The notes: a model not told the origin generated them from the letters alone. DNA of 64,000 nucleotides from Streptomyces sp. NBC_01237 (GCF_035917275.1 NZ_CP108508.1:1922001-1986000), one strand, 5' to 3'. Counted from the stretch's first letter, positions 1-9,196 are shown. Numbers and translations: made by a program.

Positions 1-798
1 GAGTCGCAGGAGGGGATCAGCTACACGGAGTTCAGCTACCAGCTGCTCCAGGGGATGGACTTCCTGGAGCTGTACCGGCGCCACGGCTGCGTTCTCCAGC
101 AGGGCGGCAGCGACCAGTGGGGCAACCTCACGGCGGGCATCGACCTGATCCACCGGCTGGAGCCGGGTGCCACCGTGCACGCGCTGGCGACGCCGCTGAT
201 GGTGAAGGCGGACGGCACCAAGTTCGGCAAGTCCGAGAGCGGCGCCGTCTGGCTCGATCCGGAGATGACGACGCCGTACGCGTTCTACCAGTTCTGGCTG
301 AACGTGGACGACCGGGACATCTCCCGGTACATGCGCATCCTCAGCTTCAGGAGCCGCGAGGAGCTCGAAGAGCTGGAGAAGCTGACCGAGGAGCGGCCGC
401 AGGCCCGTTCGGCACAGCGTGCGCTGGCCGAGGAACTGACCACCCTGGTGCACGGCGGTGCGCAGTGCGCGGCGGTCATCGCGGCGTCGAAGGCGCTCTT
501 CGGCCAGGGTGAGCTGGGCGAACTGGACGAGGCGACGCTGAGTGCGGCGCTCTCCGAGGTGCCCCACGCACAGGTGACCGAACTGGGCCCGGTGGTGGAC
601 CTTCTGGTGGAGGTCGGCCTGGCGCCGAGCAAGTCGGGGGCCCGCCGCACGGTCAAGGAGGGCGGCGCCTACGTGAACAACGTCAAGGTCACGGACGGCG
701 AGGCCGCTCCGGCCCGGGAGGAACTGCTGCACGGGCGCTGGCTGGTGCTGCGCCGGGGCAAGAAGAACCTGGCGGCTGTCGAGGTCACGGGCGGCTGA
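1..798 (+). CDS. tyrS: Tyrosyl-tRNA synthetase, C-terminal part (5' end outside window)
   Basis: This enzyme charges tRNA-Tyr in the cytoplasm. The reading frame is already open at base 1, so the Rossmann half with the HIGH motif lies upstream of the window. Visible are the class I stretch ISYTEFSYQLLQ and the KMSKS-type loop as KFGKS (about residues 72-76 of the fragment). An S4-like RNA-binding domain occupies the last 70 residues or so (LAPSKSGARRTVKEGGAYVN). These are the hallmarks of bacterial TyrRS. A strong hairpin follows the stop codon. It is a housekeeping gene with no sign of decay. Confidence 0.96.
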   Translation, partial: ESQEGISYTEFSYQLLQGMDFLELYRRHGCVLQQGGSDQWGNLTAGIDLIHRLEPGATVHALATPLMVKADGTKFGKSESGAVWLDPEMTTPYAFYQFWLNVDDRDISRYMRILSFRSREELEELEKLTEERPQARSAQRALAEELTTLVHGGAQCAAVIAASKALFGQGELGELDEATLSAALSEVPHAQVTELGPVVDLLVEVGLAPSKSGARRTVKEGGAYVNNVKVTDGEAAPAREELLHGRWLVLRRGKKNLAAVEVTGG

Positions 799-817
799 GC
801 CCGTAGGACACGCACAC

Positions 818-858
818 CACTGCGGCCGGACACGCGGGACGCGTGTCCGGCCGCAGTG
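818..858. terminator. Bidirectional hairpin terminator between tyrS and the GlsB-like gene
   Basis: A perfect 18-bp inverted repeat (818-835 and 841-858, loop GGGAC) lies between two convergent genes. It has no U-tract, which is usual for Streptomyces hairpin terminators. It would serve both tyrS and the gene at 887-1162. Confidence 0.8.
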
Positions 859-886
859 CTCGGTCACCGCCGGTGACCGGTGCGGG

Positions 887-1162
887 TCAGGCTTTCTTTC
901 TGCTGCCCCGGACCGACGCCCAGAGCATGTCCCCGACACCGACGACGGCCACGGCGCCGATCAGCTGCAGCACATGGCGTGTCCAGTCGATGCCCTTGGT
1001 GTCGTTGACGCCGATCCAGGTCGCCACGGCGTTGCCGAGGACGCTGCCGATGATGCCGAAGACGGTCGTCAGCCAGAGCGGGATGTTCTGCTTGCCGGGA
1101 AGGATCGCCTTGGCGATCAGACCGAGCACCAGACCCACGATGATTGCCCACAACCAGCCCAT
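887..1162 (-). CDS. GlsB/YeaQ/YmgE family stress-response membrane protein
   Basis: A 91-residue protein with three hydrophobic segments (about 3-18, 30-50 and 64-82). It opens with MGWLWAIIVGLVLGLIAKAI, which is typical of the transglycosylase-associated/GlsB family. The usual family length is about 80-95 residues. I chose the ATG at 1162 because AGGAGG lies seven bases upstream; longer open frames upstream have no such site. The family is linked to general stress in Gram-positive bacteria, but its molecular role is not known. A second stress-linked family (Asp23/Gls24) occurs at 19.2-22.3 kb in this window. Confidence 0.85.
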   Translation of the reverse strand: MGWLWAIIVGLVLGLIAKAILPGKQNIPLWLTTVFGIIGSVLGNAVATWIGVNDTKGIDWTRHVLQLIGAVAVVGVGDMLWASVRGSRKKA

Positions 1163-1403
1163 ATCGCCTCCTAGTACGGCGCGGTGCGCGCGTCCGCCCA
1201 GTCTCGCCCCCTCCCCCGTACAGCGCATTTCGGACGGGTCCGAACGGGGGGAGGTATACGGGAGCGGTGCGGGGGGATGCGTAGGGGCGGGGTGGTCGCA
1301 GCGCGTACGGCACGCCCCGGTCTCGTAACCGGCCGATGCCGGGCGTACCGTGGACGCGGCCCGGTCCTGGGAGTGTCCGGCACAGCGATCTGGTGGTGGG
1401 AAC

Positions 1404-1793
1404 ATGATGCGCAAGCAGCACGGTGCGGAGGTCTTCCGGATCACGGGGGCGCGTCAGGGCCTGGCCGACGACGTCCGGGGCAGGCAGCGGCGCTATGTGA
1501 TCTCCATGTCCGTGCGCACGGTGTCGGTGGTGCTGGCCGCGGTCCTGTGGAACGTCGAGCGGCATGTGGCCATCGTGGGGCTCGCGCTGGGGATTCTGCT
1601 GCCGTACGTGGCGGTGGTGATCGCCAACGCGGGCCGGGAGAACGCGCCTTCACTGCCGTCGACGTTCGTCTCGGAACCGCTGCGGCCCGCCGTCGGAGCG
1701 GCCCCGGCGGCGGCCCCGGCATCCGGCCCCGCGGATTCCGGCGTCCAGGACGGCCCGGCCGATCACGTCCGGCAGCCGCACGAGCACCGTTGA
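1404..1793 (+). CDS. DUF3099-type small membrane protein
   Basis: About 129 residues. The N-terminal 40 residues are soluble and basic (MMRKQHGAEVFRITGARQGL). Two close hydrophobic segments follow (about 37-48 and 55-75), then an Ala/Pro-rich cytoplasmic or disordered tail. The layout matches the actinobacterial DUF3099 family, whose function is unknown. The start is one of two adjacent ATG codons (1404 or 1407), both preceded by a GGTGGTGGG purine-rich stretch. Transcription appears to be independent of the divergent GlsB-like gene. Confidence 0.75.
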   Translation: MMRKQHGAEVFRITGARQGLADDVRGRQRRYVISMSVRTVSVVLAAVLWNVERHVAIVGLALGILLPYVAVVIANAGRENAPSLPSTFVSEPLRPAVGAAPAAAPASGPADSGVQDGPADHVRQPHEHR

Positions 1794-1900
1794 GCGCTTG
1801 GGGCCGACGGCCGGTCCGGGTGCCCCGAAGCTCAAGAAATCCTCAGATCAATCATGACGTTCCGGTGCACCGCACCCTGGTCCCCATGACATACTTTGTA

Positions 1901-1976
1901 GGCGCTCCGCATCCCCCGTCGGAGCGACGGACCGACGCCGGGCAGCTCCCCCCGTGGCTGCTCGGCGTCGCCCTTT
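1901..1976 (+). ncRNA. Probable 6C-family small RNA
   Basis: Two stem-loops with C-rich apical loops lie in the gene-free stretch 1794-2052. Hairpin 1 pairs 1903-1909 with 1920-1926 around a loop containing CCCCC. Hairpin 2 pairs 1933-1946 with 1957-1970 (14 bp including one G-U) around a loop containing CCCCCC. A CATACT/TACTTT -10-like sequence at 1890-1897 would start transcription near 1901. CCCTTTCTCC follows hairpin 2. Two hairpins each with a run of about six C is the defining architecture of the actinobacterial 6C RNA, related to mycobacterial B11. The ends are estimates; it could also be the leader of the small gene at 2053. Confidence 0.72.
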
Positions 1977-2052
1977 CTCCGGCAGGGGATGCGTCAGAGA
2001 GCCTTTCGTGGCCCTGACTTCCGGTCGATCGCGGCCGTTTAGGGTTGAGCCT

Positions 2053-2301
2053 GTGAACTTCCCCGAGACTTCCGCCGAGAGCGCCGCCGGCGCACCGCTC
2101 TGTTCCGCCAAGGGCTGCCGTGCCGCCGCGGTGTGGGTACTCGCCTGGAACAACCCCAAGCTGCACACCCCCGAGCGCCGCAAGACCTGGCTGGCCTGCG
2201 AGGAGCACCGGGAACACCTGTCCTCGTTCCTCGGCGTACGGGGATTCCTCAAGGATGTCGTGACGCTGGAGGAGTGGGAGTCGTCGGCCGACGGTCGCTG
2301 A
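2053..2301 (+). CDS. Small conserved actinobacterial protein of unknown function
   Basis: An 82-residue protein beginning at GTG 2053. It holds two cysteines six residues apart (CSAKGCRAAA), then a WNNPKLHTPERRKTWLAC segment and an EHREHL segment. The spaced Cys and His residues could bind a metal, but this is inference. Streptomyces homologues are often given unsupported enzyme names; at this size it cannot be a complete metabolic enzyme. The frame is open further upstream through the 6C-like hairpins, but that part has RNA-structure rather than protein character, so I start at GTG. Confidence 0.7.
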   Translation: MNFPETSAESAAGAPLCSAKGCRAAAVWVLAWNNPKLHTPERRKTWLACEEHREHLSSFLGVRGFLKDVVTLEEWESSADGR

Positions 2302-2344
2302 CACCGGCAACCGGGTGGGACGGGTCGCCCGCACCGGCCACCGG

Positions 2345-3334
2345 TCAGCCGCCGATCGCCGACATGGGCCGGTCGGGCTGGAGGAAGGAGGGGTCGTCGA
2401 GTCCGGAGCCGGCCTTCTTGCCCCACATCGCGAGCTTCCAGATCCGGGCGATCTCCTCGTCCGGAGCGTCCGAGCGCAGGGCGCCGCGCAGATCCGTCTC
2501 CTCCCGGGCGAAGAGGCAGGTGCGGACCTGACCGTCCGCGGTGAGCCGGGTGCGGTCGCAGGCCCGGCAGAACGGGCGGGTCACGGAGGCGATCACTCCG
2601 ACGCGGTGCGGGCCGCCGTCCACGGTCCAGCGCTCGGCGGGGGCGGAGCCGCGGGAGTCCTCGCCCTCGGCGGTGAGGGTGAAGCGCGTACGCAGCGAGG
2701 CGAGGATGTCTCCTGCGGTGATCATGCCGTCGCGCTTCCAGCCGTGCTGGGCGTCCAGCGGCATCTGCTCGATGAAGCGGAGCTCGTACCCGTGGTCGAC
2801 GGCCCAGGCGAGCAGGTCGGGGGCCTCGTCGTCGTTGAGGCCGGGCATCAGGACGGAGTTGACCTTGACCGGGGTCAGTCCGGCTTCACCGGCGGCGGCG
2901 AGGCCGTCCAGCACGTCCTGGTGCCGGGCGCGGCGGGTGAGCGTCTTGAAGACGTCGGGGCGCAGGGTGTCGAGCGAGACATTGACCCGGTCCAGACCGG
3001 CGGCCTTGAGGGCGGCGGCGGTCCGCTTGAGCCCGATGCCGTTGGTCGTGAGCGACATGCTCGGGCGCGGGGTGAGCGCGGCGCACTGCTCGACGATGGA
3101 GACGAGGCCGGGGCGCAGCAGGGGCTCGCCGCCGGTGAAGCGGACTTCGGTGATGCCGAGCGTGGTGACGGCGATGCGGATGAGGCGGACGATCTCGTCG
3201 TCGGACAGCAGCTCGCTCTTGCCCAGCCACTGCAGGCCCTCTTCCGGCATGCAGTAGGTGCAGCGGAGGTTGCACTTGTCGGTCAGAGAGACGCGCAGGT
3301 CGGTGGCTACTCGGTCGTAGGTGTCGATGAGCAC
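2345..3334 (-). CDS. moaA: GTP 3',8-cyclase MoaA (molybdenum cofactor biosynthesis)
   Basis: A radical-SAM enzyme that converts GTP to 3',8-cyclo-GTP in the first step of molybdopterin synthesis. At 329 residues it is the normal family length. The N-terminal [4Fe-4S] motif is CNLRCTYC (Cys21, Cys25, Cys28). The C-terminal cluster motif CRAC-x13-C is intact near residue 265. Starting at GTG 3334 gives the family N-terminus MLIDTYDRVATDLRVSLTD, and a G-rich stretch precedes it. It stands alone here; other moa genes must lie elsewhere. Confidence 0.95.
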   Translation of the reverse strand: MLIDTYDRVATDLRVSLTDKCNLRCTYCMPEEGLQWLGKSELLSDDEIVRLIRIAVTTLGITEVRFTGGEPLLRPGLVSIVEQCAALTPRPSMSLTTNGIGLKRTAAALKAAGLDRVNVSLDTLRPDVFKTLTRRARHQDVLDGLAAAGEAGLTPVKVNSVLMPGLNDDEAPDLLAWAVDHGYELRFIEQMPLDAQHGWKRDGMITAGDILASLRTRFTLTAEGEDSRGSAPAERWTVDGGPHRVGVIASVTRPFCRACDRTRLTADGQVRTCLFAREETDLRGALRSDAPDEEIARIWKLAMWGKKAGSGLDDPSFLQPDRPMSAIGG

Positions 3335-3451
3335 TGTGGGCCCCCTCCCCCGGTGGTGTCCGTCCGCGGTCGCGGTCTCGGTTGCTGACTCTTTCGAGAC
3401 TACGCGAGAGAGCTGACATCGAGCGGGCCCGATTGCCACGAGGTGTGGCGC

Positions 3452-3481
3452 GGCCGCGTCGTAGGACCCTACGACGCGGCC
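3452..3481 (-). terminator. Hairpin terminator downstream of the symporter operon
   Basis: A 14-bp perfect inverted repeat (3452-3465 and 3468-3481) is separated by only two bases. It sits between the stop of the symporter gene and the start of moaA on the same strand, so it should insulate moaA from the upstream operon. Confidence 0.75.
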
Positions 3482-3529
3482 GGGGCCGGGGGTGCGCGAT
3501 CCGCCGAGCGTTCCGGGGGATTTCCGCTC

Positions 3530-5167
3530 TCAGTGGGCTCCGACGCCGGTGAGGGACTTGACCTCCAGCTCGGCGTATTTGCCCTTGTCGGGCTCTTCCT
3601 TGGAGAGGAGCGAGCCGGCCCAGCCGAGCAGGAAGCCCAGCGGGATGGAGATCAGGCCGGGGTTCTCCAGCGGGAACCAGGCGAAGTCGACGCTGGGGAA
3701 CATGGAGCTGGCCTTGGAGGAGACGACCGGCGAGAAGAGCACCAGCAGGACGGACGAGGCGAGACCTCCGTAGATGGACCAGAGGGCGCCCTGGGTGGTG
3801 AAGCGCTTCCAGAACAGGCTGTAGAGGATCGTGGGGAGGTTGGCCGACGCGGCGACGGCGAAGGCCAGGGCGACGAGTCCGGCCACGTTCAGGTCGCGGG
3901 CCATCGCGCCCAGGCCGATGGAGACGATGCCGATGGCGACGGTGGCCCACTTGGCGGCGCGGATCTCCTCCTTCTCGGTGGCCTTCCCCTTGCGGATCAC
4001 GTTGGCGTAGATGTCGTGCGCGAAGGACGACGAGGAGGCCAGGGTGAGTCCGGCGACGACGGCGAGGATGGTCGCGAAGGCGACGGCGGAGATCACCGCG
4101 AGCAGGATGGCACCGCCGGTGGATCCGGAGCCGCCGCCGATCTCCAGGGCGGCGAGCGGGGCGGCGGTGTTTCCGGCCTTGTTCGAGGCGATGATGTCGC
4201 CGGGCTTGAGCAGGGCGGCGGCGCCGAAGCCGAGCACGATCGTCATCAGGTAGAAGGCGCCGATGATGCCGATCGCCCAGTTCACGGACTTACGGGCGGC
4301 CTTCGCGGTGGGGACGGTGTAGAAGCGGATCAGGATGTGCGGCAGGCCCGCGGTACCGAGGACCAGGGCGATCCCGAGCGAGAGGAAGTCCAGCTTCGAG
4401 GTGCCGGTGGCACCGTACTTGAGGCCGGGCTCCAGGAACGCCGATCCCTTGCCGCTGTTGCTGGCGGCGGTACCGAGCAGGTCGGAGATGTTGAAGTTGA
4501 ACTTCAGCAGGATCAGGAAGGTGATGAGCAGGGTGCCCGCGATCAGCAGGACGGCCTTGACCATCTGCACCCAGGTGGTGCCCTTCATGCCGCCGATGGT
4601 GACGTACACGATCATGAGCAGGCCGACCAGGGCGACGATGGCGATCTTCCCGGCGTCGCTGGTGATGCCGAGCAGCAGCGAGACGAGCACCCCGGCGCCG
4701 GCCATCTGTGCCAGCAGGTAGAAGATCGAGACGACGATGGTGGAGGCACCGGCGGCGGTCCTGACGGGGCGCTGGCGCATGCGGTACGCGAGGACGTCGC
4801 CCATGGTGTAACGGCCCGAGTTGCGCAGGGGTTCGGCGACCAGGAGCAGGGCGACGAGCCAGGCGACGAGGAAGCCGATGGAGTACAGGAAGCCGTCGTA
4901 GCCGAAGAGCGCGATGGCGCCCGCGATGCCGAGGAAGGACGCGGCGGACATGTAGTCGCCGGAGACCGCGAGGCCGTTCTGGAATCCGGTGAACTGGCGG
5001 CCGCCCGCGTAGAAGTCGGCGGCGCTCCTGGTCTGGCGGCCCGCCCACACGGTGATGAAGAGGGTCGCGACGACGAAGACGCCGAACAGGGTGATGATCA
5101 GCGTCCGGTGTTCGCCGGCCCCTTCGGCGGCGAGCTGGACAGCGGGATGTGCGACGGCGGCGCTCAT
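3530..5167 (-). CDS. actP: Sodium:solute symporter, cation acetate symporter (ActP) type
   Basis: A 545-residue SLC5-family permease with about 13 hydrophobic segments. It begins MSAAVAHPAVQLAAEGAGEH. The FYAGGRQFTGFQNGLAVSGD stretch and the following SAASFLG are characteristic of the acetate/solute SSS subgroup. The ATG at 5167 overlaps the stop of the upstream DUF485 gene (ATGA), so the two are translationally coupled, as in the E. coli yjcH-actP pair. The likely substrate is a short carboxylate such as acetate, propionate or pyruvate; the sequence alone cannot decide which. Confidence 0.88.
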   Translation of the reverse strand: MSAAVAHPAVQLAAEGAGEHRTLIITLFGVFVVATLFITVWAGRQTRSAADFYAGGRQFTGFQNGLAVSGDYMSAASFLGIAGAIALFGYDGFLYSIGFLVAWLVALLLVAEPLRNSGRYTMGDVLAYRMRQRPVRTAAGASTIVVSIFYLLAQMAGAGVLVSLLLGITSDAGKIAIVALVGLLMIVYVTIGGMKGTTWVQMVKAVLLIAGTLLITFLILLKFNFNISDLLGTAASNSGKGSAFLEPGLKYGATGTSKLDFLSLGIALVLGTAGLPHILIRFYTVPTAKAARKSVNWAIGIIGAFYLMTIVLGFGAAALLKPGDIIASNKAGNTAAPLAALEIGGGSGSTGGAILLAVISAVAFATILAVVAGLTLASSSSFAHDIYANVIRKGKATEKEEIRAAKWATVAIGIVSIGLGAMARDLNVAGLVALAFAVAASANLPTILYSLFWKRFTTQGALWSIYGGLASSVLLVLFSPVVSSKASSMFPSVDFAWFPLENPGLISIPLGFLLGWAGSLLSKEEPDKGKYAELEVKSLTGVGAH

Positions 5168-5529
5168 GCGTCGGCCTCCATACGGGACTTGATCGCTGCG
5201 GCCTTCGGGTCGAGCTTGCGGGCGGCGTGGCGCGAGTACAGCCAGGCGATGAGGAACGTGGTGGCGAACTGGGCGAGCCCGAGGACGAGCGCCATGTTGA
5301 TGTTTCCGACGACCTGGGTGCTCATGAAGCCGCCCGCGTAGTTGCAGAGCAGTACGTAGAGCAGGTACCAGCTGACGAAGGCGACGGTCAGGGGGAAGGC
5401 GAAGGAGCGGTGCGCCCGGCGCAGTTCGGCGAACTCCGCGCTCTCCTGCACCGCGGCGAACGCCTCGGTCGTGGGCTGAACAGGGTTGCCGTCCGTACTT
5501 CCTGGGGGCGGCGGTGCATCGGTGGCCAC
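5164..5529 (-). CDS. DUF485 membrane protein, partner of the symporter
   Basis: A 121-residue protein with a Pro-rich soluble N-terminus. Two transmembrane segments follow (about 45-70 and 80-105), built around FAFPLTVAFVSWYLLYVLLC and MALVLGLAQFATTFLIAWLY. DUF485 proteins are regularly encoded just before ActP-type symporters and probably assist them. I chose GTG 5529 because GAGGAG lies about six bases upstream. An in-frame GTG at 5580 would add 17 residues and has a weaker site. The stop overlaps the symporter start. Confidence 0.85.
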   Translation of the reverse strand: MATDAPPPPGSTDGNPVQPTTEAFAAVQESAEFAELRRAHRSFAFPLTVAFVSWYLLYVLLCNYAGGFMSTQVVGNINMALVLGLAQFATTFLIAWLYSRHAARKLDPKAAAIKSRMEADA

Positions 5530-5836
5530 GGAATCTCCTCGCGACGGGGGTGCGGTAACAGGGGTGGCGGTGCTTTTCACAGGGGAGCCTCGGTGTCGGG
5601 GAGGGGCAGTGATGCGACTCCTCTGACAACGGCACGGAGGGGACGACGAAGCGGTTCACCGCTGCTTTCGGTGTCTCCGGCTCACCCGTTCGCACGCACC
5701 CGAGCCGGCCACTCTTCGAACTCACTTGCCCGTACTCATTGATGCGCCGGGATGATCAGCGATAACTTCACTCGTCATGTACTCGACCGAACACGCCAGG
5801 TGTCCGGTCGACTGGCACGGATGATGTGGAGAACCC

Positions 5837-7372
5837 ATGGCTCATCTGGCATCCAGACGGACCCGCGCACTCGCGCTGCCCGTCGGACTCGCTCTCACGG
5901 CCACGCTCGGCTTCCTCCCGGCGGCGACGGCCACGGCCGCCCCGGCGGACGAGCCGTCGGCGGCCGCCCCGGCCGACGGCCCGAAGCTGTCCTACGTCGT
6001 CAACACCAAGGGCGGTCACGGCACCGTCAAGCAGGTGAAGAAGGCGATAGCCAAGGCCGGTGGCACGGTCGTGATCGCCTATGAACAGATAGGTGTCATA
6101 GTCGCCCACTCGCAGAACCCGGACTTCGGCAAGACCCTCAGGCGGGTCAGGGGCGTCGATTCCGCCGGTGCGACCCGTACCAACCCGATCGTGCCGCAGG
6201 CCACCAAGGACGTCGGCGCCGCCGCGCAGCCGCTCACCGCGGCGCAGGCCGAGGCCGCCGCCGCGGGCGCGACCGCCGGTCAGGACCCGCTGGAGCCCCT
6301 GCAGTGGGACCTGCCCGCCATCAAGGCGGACAAGGCCCACCAGAAGTCGCTCGGCTCCAAGCGGGTCACGGTCGCCGTGATCGACACGGGTGTCGACGAC
6401 ACGCACCCGGACCTGGCCCCGAACTTCGACCGCGCGGCCTCGGCCAACTGTGTCTCCGGTGCGCCGGACACCACCGACGGATCCTGGCGTCCGGCGGCGG
6501 GCGAGAGCGACCACGGCACGCATGTGGCGGGCACCATAGCCGCGGCGAAGAACGGCGTCGGCGTGACCGGTGTCGCGCCGGGCGTGAAGGTCTCCGGTAT
6601 CAAGGTCTCGAACCCGGGCGGGTTCTTCTACACCGAGGCCGTCGTCTGTGGCTTCGTGTGGGCCGCCGAGCACGGCGTCGATGTGACCAACAACAGCTAC
6701 TACACCGACCCGTGGCTGTTCAACTGCAAGAACGACCCGGACCAGGGCGCCCTGGTCGAGGCCGTCGCGCGTGCCTCGAAGTACGCGGAGCGCCGGGGCA
6801 CGGTCAACGTCGCCGCGGCCGGCAACTCCCAGCACGACCTCGCCGCCGACGAGATCGTGGATGTGACCAGCCCGAACGACACGGAGCCGGTCACCCGGAC
6901 GATCAACCCGCGTGAGTGCCTCGACATCCCGACGGGGGTGCCGGGCGTCGTGACGGTCTCCGCGACCGGCGCCAAGGGCCTGAAGTCCTCGTACTCCAAC
7001 TACGGCCGCGGGATCATCGACGTGGCGGCCCCGGGCGGCGACTCGACGGTCTACCAGACCCCCGCCCCGCCCGCCACCAGCGGACTGATCCTGTCCACGC
7101 TGCCGGGCGGCAAGTTCGGCTACAAGGCCGGTACGTCCATGGCCTCCCCGCATGTCGCGGGAGTCGCGGCGCTGATCAAGTCGACGCACCCGTACGCCTC
7201 GGCGGCCCAGGTCAAGTGGCTGCTGACGCACCAGGCCGACGCCACCGCGTGCGGCGCGCCGTACGACTACAACGGTGACGGCAAGATCGACGCGGTCTGC
7301 GAAGGCGGCAAGCAGAACAACGGCTTCTACGGAGCCGGAATCGTGGACGCGCTGGACGCGGTCCGCCGCTGA
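5837..7372 (+). CDS. Secreted S8 family serine peptidase (subtilase)
   Basis: A 511-residue exported protease. The signal peptide is about residues 1-35 (RTRALALPVGLALTATLGF, then an Ala-rich cleavage region). A propeptide-like segment runs to about residue 145. The catalytic domain has Asp in VAVIDTG (about 182), His in DHGTHVAG (about 226) and Ser in GTSMASPH (about 434), so the triad is complete. Cysteines in the mature part suggest disulfides. The ATG is preceded by TGTGGAG. It stands alone, with a strong palindromic terminator just downstream, and probably acts in extracellular protein degradation. Confidence 0.93.
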   Translation: MAHLASRRTRALALPVGLALTATLGFLPAATATAAPADEPSAAAPADGPKLSYVVNTKGGHGTVKQVKKAIAKAGGTVVIAYEQIGVIVAHSQNPDFGKTLRRVRGVDSAGATRTNPIVPQATKDVGAAAQPLTAAQAEAAAAGATAGQDPLEPLQWDLPAIKADKAHQKSLGSKRVTVAVIDTGVDDTHPDLAPNFDRAASANCVSGAPDTTDGSWRPAAGESDHGTHVAGTIAAAKNGVGVTGVAPGVKVSGIKVSNPGGFFYTEAVVCGFVWAAEHGVDVTNNSYYTDPWLFNCKNDPDQGALVEAVARASKYAERRGTVNVAAAGNSQHDLAADEIVDVTSPNDTEPVTRTINPRECLDIPTGVPGVVTVSATGAKGLKSSYSNYGRGIIDVAAPGGDSTVYQTPAPPATSGLILSTLPGGKFGYKAGTSMASPHVAGVAALIKSTHPYASAAQVKWLLTHQADATACGAPYDYNGDGKIDAVCEGGKQNNGFYGAGIVDALDAVRR

Positions 7373-7389
7373 CATCGCATGGGACGGGG

Positions 7390-7419
7390 AGGGGCCGGAA
7401 GCACGTGCTTCCGGCCCCT
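7390..7419. terminator. Perfect 30-bp palindrome, bidirectional terminator
   Basis: AGGGGCCGGAAGC-ACGT-GCTTCCGGCCCCT is a perfect palindrome centred between the convergent protease and alcohol dehydrogenase genes. It should terminate transcription from both sides. Confidence 0.8.
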
Positions 7420-7448
7420 TCCGCTGTCCCGTTGACGGGCGGGTACGG

Positions 7449-8492
7449 CTACGGCTTGATGAGGACCTTCAGGGCCGTGCGCTCGTCCATCGCCTGGTAA
7501 CCGCCGGGCACTTCGTCGAGGCCGACGGTCACGTCGAAGACGGGCGAGGGGTCGATCGTGCCGTCCAGCACGTCGGGCAGCAGCTCCGGGATGTACGCGC
7601 GTACGGGGGCGACACCCCCGCGCAGCGCGATGTTCCGGTCGAACATGACGCCGAGGTCCAGACCGGTGCCGCTGCCGTGCGGAACGCCGACGTAGCCGAT
7701 GGAGCCGCCGTCGCGGACGATGCCGATGGCGGTGCGCATCGACTGCTCGGTTCCGACTGCCTCGATCACGCAGTGGGCGCCCTCGCCGCGGGTCAGCTCC
7801 CGTACGGCCGCGAGGGCCGCGTCCCCGCGCTCGGCGACCACGTCGGTGGCACCGAAGGCGCGCGCGATGTCGGTGCGGGCCGGGTGCCGGCCCAGCGCGA
7901 TGATCCGCTCGGCGCCGAGCCGCTTGGCGGCCATGACCCCGCACAGGCCGACCGCGCCGTCACCGACGACCGCGACGGTGCTGCCGGGGCGTACCTCCGC
8001 GCCGACGGCGGCGTGGTGGCCGGTGCCCAGCACGTCGGAGAGGGCGAGCAGGGCGGTGAGGAGCCGGTCGTCGGACGCGGCGGCGGCCGGGAGCTTGACC
8101 AGGGTGCCGTCGGCGAACGGCACGCGCACGGCCTCGCCCTGCCCGCCGTCGGAGCCCACGGAGCCCCAGAAGCCGCCCTGCGGGCAGGAGGTGGTGAGGC
8201 CCTGCGCGCAGTAGGCGCAGGTGCCGTCGGACCAGACGAACGGGGCGACGACGAGGTCGCCGACGGCGAAGCCGTTGACCCCGGAGCCCGCCTCCTCGAC
8301 GACGCCGAGGAATTCATGGCCGATGCGCTGGCCGGGCTGCCGGGCGGACTCACCGCGGTAGGCCCACAGGTCGCTGCCGCAGATGCAGGCCCGCAGGACC
8401 CGCAGCACCACGTCGGTGGGCTGCTGGATCGTCGGGTCCGGCACCTCCTGCACCCGGATGTCGTGGGGGGCGTGGATCACGGTGGCGCGCAT
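7449..8492 (-). CDS. Zinc-dependent alcohol dehydrogenase family protein
   Basis: A 347-residue medium-chain dehydrogenase. Catalytic zinc ligands are seen in CICGSD (near residue 37) and GHEFLG (near 62). A reduced Cys set (CAYC and a third Cys in TTSCPQ) stands where the structural zinc loop usually is. The Rossmann motif VAVVGDGAVG lies near residue 170. The closest type is the ADH group often labelled IMP-dehydrogenase-like or threonine-dehydrogenase-like. The substrate cannot be deduced. It is transcribed toward the protease and separated from it by the terminator. Confidence 0.87.
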   Translation of the reverse strand: MRATVIHAPHDIRVQEVPDPTIQQPTDVVLRVLRACICGSDLWAYRGESARQPGQRIGHEFLGVVEEAGSGVNGFAVGDLVVAPFVWSDGTCAYCAQGLTTSCPQGGFWGSVGSDGGQGEAVRVPFADGTLVKLPAAAASDDRLLTALLALSDVLGTGHHAAVGAEVRPGSTVAVVGDGAVGLCGVMAAKRLGAERIIALGRHPARTDIARAFGATDVVAERGDAALAAVRELTRGEGAHCVIEAVGTEQSMRTAIGIVRDGGSIGYVGVPHGSGTGLDLGVMFDRNIALRGGVAPVRAYIPELLPDVLDGTIDPSPVFDVTVGLDEVPGGYQAMDERTALKVLIKP

Positions 8493-8513
8493 GCGTGGGG
8501 GTCCTTGTTCATC

Positions 8514-9196
8514 TCATCTGCTGATACTTCGCTCACGGTACGCCCCGGGTCCGGCATCGGTCGCTTTCGCCCCCGATGCCAGGATCCCGACGGTGAGCAG
8601 GAGCTGGGCCGCGATGTAGGTGAGCATGACCCAGAAGTCGGGCACGGGCAGCTGCGGCCAGTGGGCGATGCCGGTGGCGATGAGCGCGTCGGAGAGCAGG
8701 AAGAGCGCGCCGCCGAGCGCGGCCCGGCGGCCCCGCGCGCCCGCCCGCCAGGCCATGGCGGTGAGCAGCAGGCTGTAGCCGGTCAGCGGAACGCGCAGTT
8801 CGGCCGGCAGATCGGGCCAGATCAGTACGAGGAAGACGGCGAGGACGACCGCGTATCCGAGGGCTATCGGCAGCGGGGCGCGGGCGCGGCCGAACAGCCA
8901 CAGGTAGCAGACGTGGCCCGCGGCGAAGGAGCCCATGCCGGCGAGGAAGGCGAGGTCGTGGTCGGGCAGCAGCAGGGTGTCGCCGCCCCAGCCGAAGAGC
9001 AGGGCGGCGATGAGCGGCCCGGGGCCGCCGCGGGCCGCGGCGTACGCGGCGAGCAGCGGCATCAGCAGGGGCTTGGCGACGAGGTGGACGGTCCCCGCGT
9101 CGGCCAGCAGTCCGGCGAGGTCGACGGCCGCGGCGACGAGGAAGGCGATGAGCAGGGGGCGGGCGAACCGCTGCCCGCGTCCGGGGGCCTCGGCGG

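Noticed and set aside
3443..5341. Plus-strand 632-codon open frame opposite the symporter
   Set aside because: The translation is Gly/Asp/Glu-rich noise, while the opposite strand has a perfect SLC5 symporter.
5580..5580. Upstream GTG start for the DUF485 protein
   Set aside because: The GTG at 5529 has a better-placed GAGGAG site, although the longer form cannot be fully excluded.
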